Source of the DNA: CAYLZN01 sp964387935
Lineage (GTDB): Bacteria > Acidobacteriota > Vicinamibacteria > Vicinamibacterales > JAFNAJ01
NCBI GenBank assembly: GCA_964387935.1
Contig: CAYLZN010000339.1
Span: 1 to 6,231 of the forward strand
Direction of reading: 5' to 3'
Length of the DNA stretch: 6,231 bases
Position 1 is the first letter of the stretch, and each line of letters starts with the position of its first letter. Of this stretch, positions 5,643 to 6,231 are shown piece by piece. The notes under the pieces were generated by a model. It had not been told where the DNA came from and ran no database searches. It saw nothing but the letters and a program-made list of their open reading frames with translations. The position numbers and the translations under genes were made by a program.

Positions 5643-6231
5643 ATGAAGCACACGACGTTCGAGCAGTTCGTCGATCTCGCGCAGCGCGGCACGTTCGTCC
5701 CGGTCTACAAGGAGCTGGTCGCGGACCTCCTCACGCCCGTGTCGGCGTTCCTCAAGATCGCGGAGCACAGCGACTACGCGTTCCTCCTGGAGAGCGTGGA
5801 AGGCGGAGAACAGGTCGCGCGCTATTCCTTCCTCGGGAAGGACCCCTTCCTCGTGCTCCGATCGCGGGCGGGGAAGGCCGAGGTCGAGCGTGAAGGCCGG
5901 GTCGAGGCCACCGACGAGCCCTTCGTCGAGGCACTGCGCCGTCTGATGTCCGAGTATCGCTCGCCGTACGTGCCGGAGCTGCCGCGGTTCACCGGCGGCG
6001 CCGTCGGGTTCTTCGGGTACGAGGCGTCGCCCTGGTTCGAGCCCGCGCTGGCCCCGACGTGGGAACGCTACGGCCCCGCCGATGGCGAGGGTGCCGGCTT
6101 CATGCTGTTCGACACGGTGCTCGCGTTCGACCACGTGAAGCACCGGATCCTGATCATCGCCAACGCGCGAATCACGCCGGACGAAGACCTGGAGGCGCTC
6201 TACCAGTTCGCCTGCGCCCGCATCCGCTTCC
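5643..6231 (+). CDS. trpE: Anthranilate synthase component I (TrpE), N-terminal part, truncated by window edge
   Basis: The first 196 residues of a protein usually near 500 long; the frame is open to the right edge. TrpE with the glutamine amidotransferase TrpG converts chorismate to anthranilate, the first committed step of tryptophan synthesis. The visible part is the N-terminal regulatory/structural domain: VYKELVADLLTPVSAFLKI (21-39), the feedback-site motif LLES (48-51) followed by VARYSFLG, FTGGAVGFFGYE (116-127) and FMLFDTVLAFDHVKHRILII (153-172). The retained LLES with its Ser suggests normal tryptophan feedback binding. After GYE the sequence reads ASPWFEP, where relatives usually have a VR pair, a small local variation. 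The catalytic chorismate-binding domain lies beyond the window. It begins 7 bp after aroDE, so the two are almost certainly one operon. The paralogue PabB is less likely because of the LLES and FLG motifs and the N-terminal arrangement. Confidence 0.93.
   Translation, partial: MKHTTFEQFVDLAQRGTFVPVYKELVADLLTPVSAFLKIAEHSDYAFLLESVEGGEQVARYSFLGKDPFLVLRSRAGKAEVEREGRVEATDEPFVEALRRLMSEYRSPYVPELPRFTGGAVGFFGYEASPWFEPALAPTWERYGPADGEGAGFMLFDTVLAFDHVKHRILIIANARITPDEDLEALYQFACARIRF

Noticed and set aside
4397..5692. 431-codon minus-strand frame opposite aroDE
   Set aside because: The plus strand encodes all AroD and AroE catalytic motifs; this frame is Arg/His-rich with no domain signature.

Overview
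The window is high-GC bacterial chromosome (by eye roughly two thirds G+C) with no mobile elements, CRISPR arrays, tRNA or rRNA. It holds four protein genes in two divergent transcription units around a short intergenic region. The gene content suggests an acidobacterium, possibly of the Vicinamibacteria type: a fused AroD-AroE enzyme, a SpoIVB/S55-type peptidase in a context with no sporulation genes, and a large secreted beta-propeller protein. This assignment is inference from gene content, not a database match.

Left unit (minus strand, 3949 down to the left edge): a secreted peptidase-S55 domain protein (2042-3949) is followed after 28 bp by a secreted protein (1-2013, C-terminus cut by the window). 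The second protein has a seven-bladed beta-propeller, a beta-sandwich-like module and a fibronectin-III-like module. Both carry Sec signal peptides, so the pair is predicted to act outside the cytoplasm. Their biological role is unknown.

Right unit (plus strand, from about 3942 to the right edge): a bifunctional 3-dehydroquinate dehydratase / shikimate dehydrogenase (4169-5635) is followed after 7 bp by anthranilate synthase component I (trpE, 5643 to the edge, truncated). These are shikimate-pathway steps 3 and 4 and the first committed step of tryptophan synthesis, so the unit links making chorismate precursors with spending chorismate on tryptophan.

The most interesting part is the roughly 190-nt leader before aroDE. 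It has a candidate sigma-70-like promoter (TTGACC, 17 bp, TATCTT), a short ORF with Tyr, Phe and Trp codons close together, a GC-rich hairpin right after the Trp codon, and a strong intrinsic-terminator hairpin with a T-tract ending 6 nt before the aroDE start codon. The upstream hairpin region can also pair with the terminator's 5' arm. This is the layout of a ribosome-mediated transcription attenuator responding to aromatic amino acids. The terminator is clear; the leader peptide and the alternative pairing are hypotheses.
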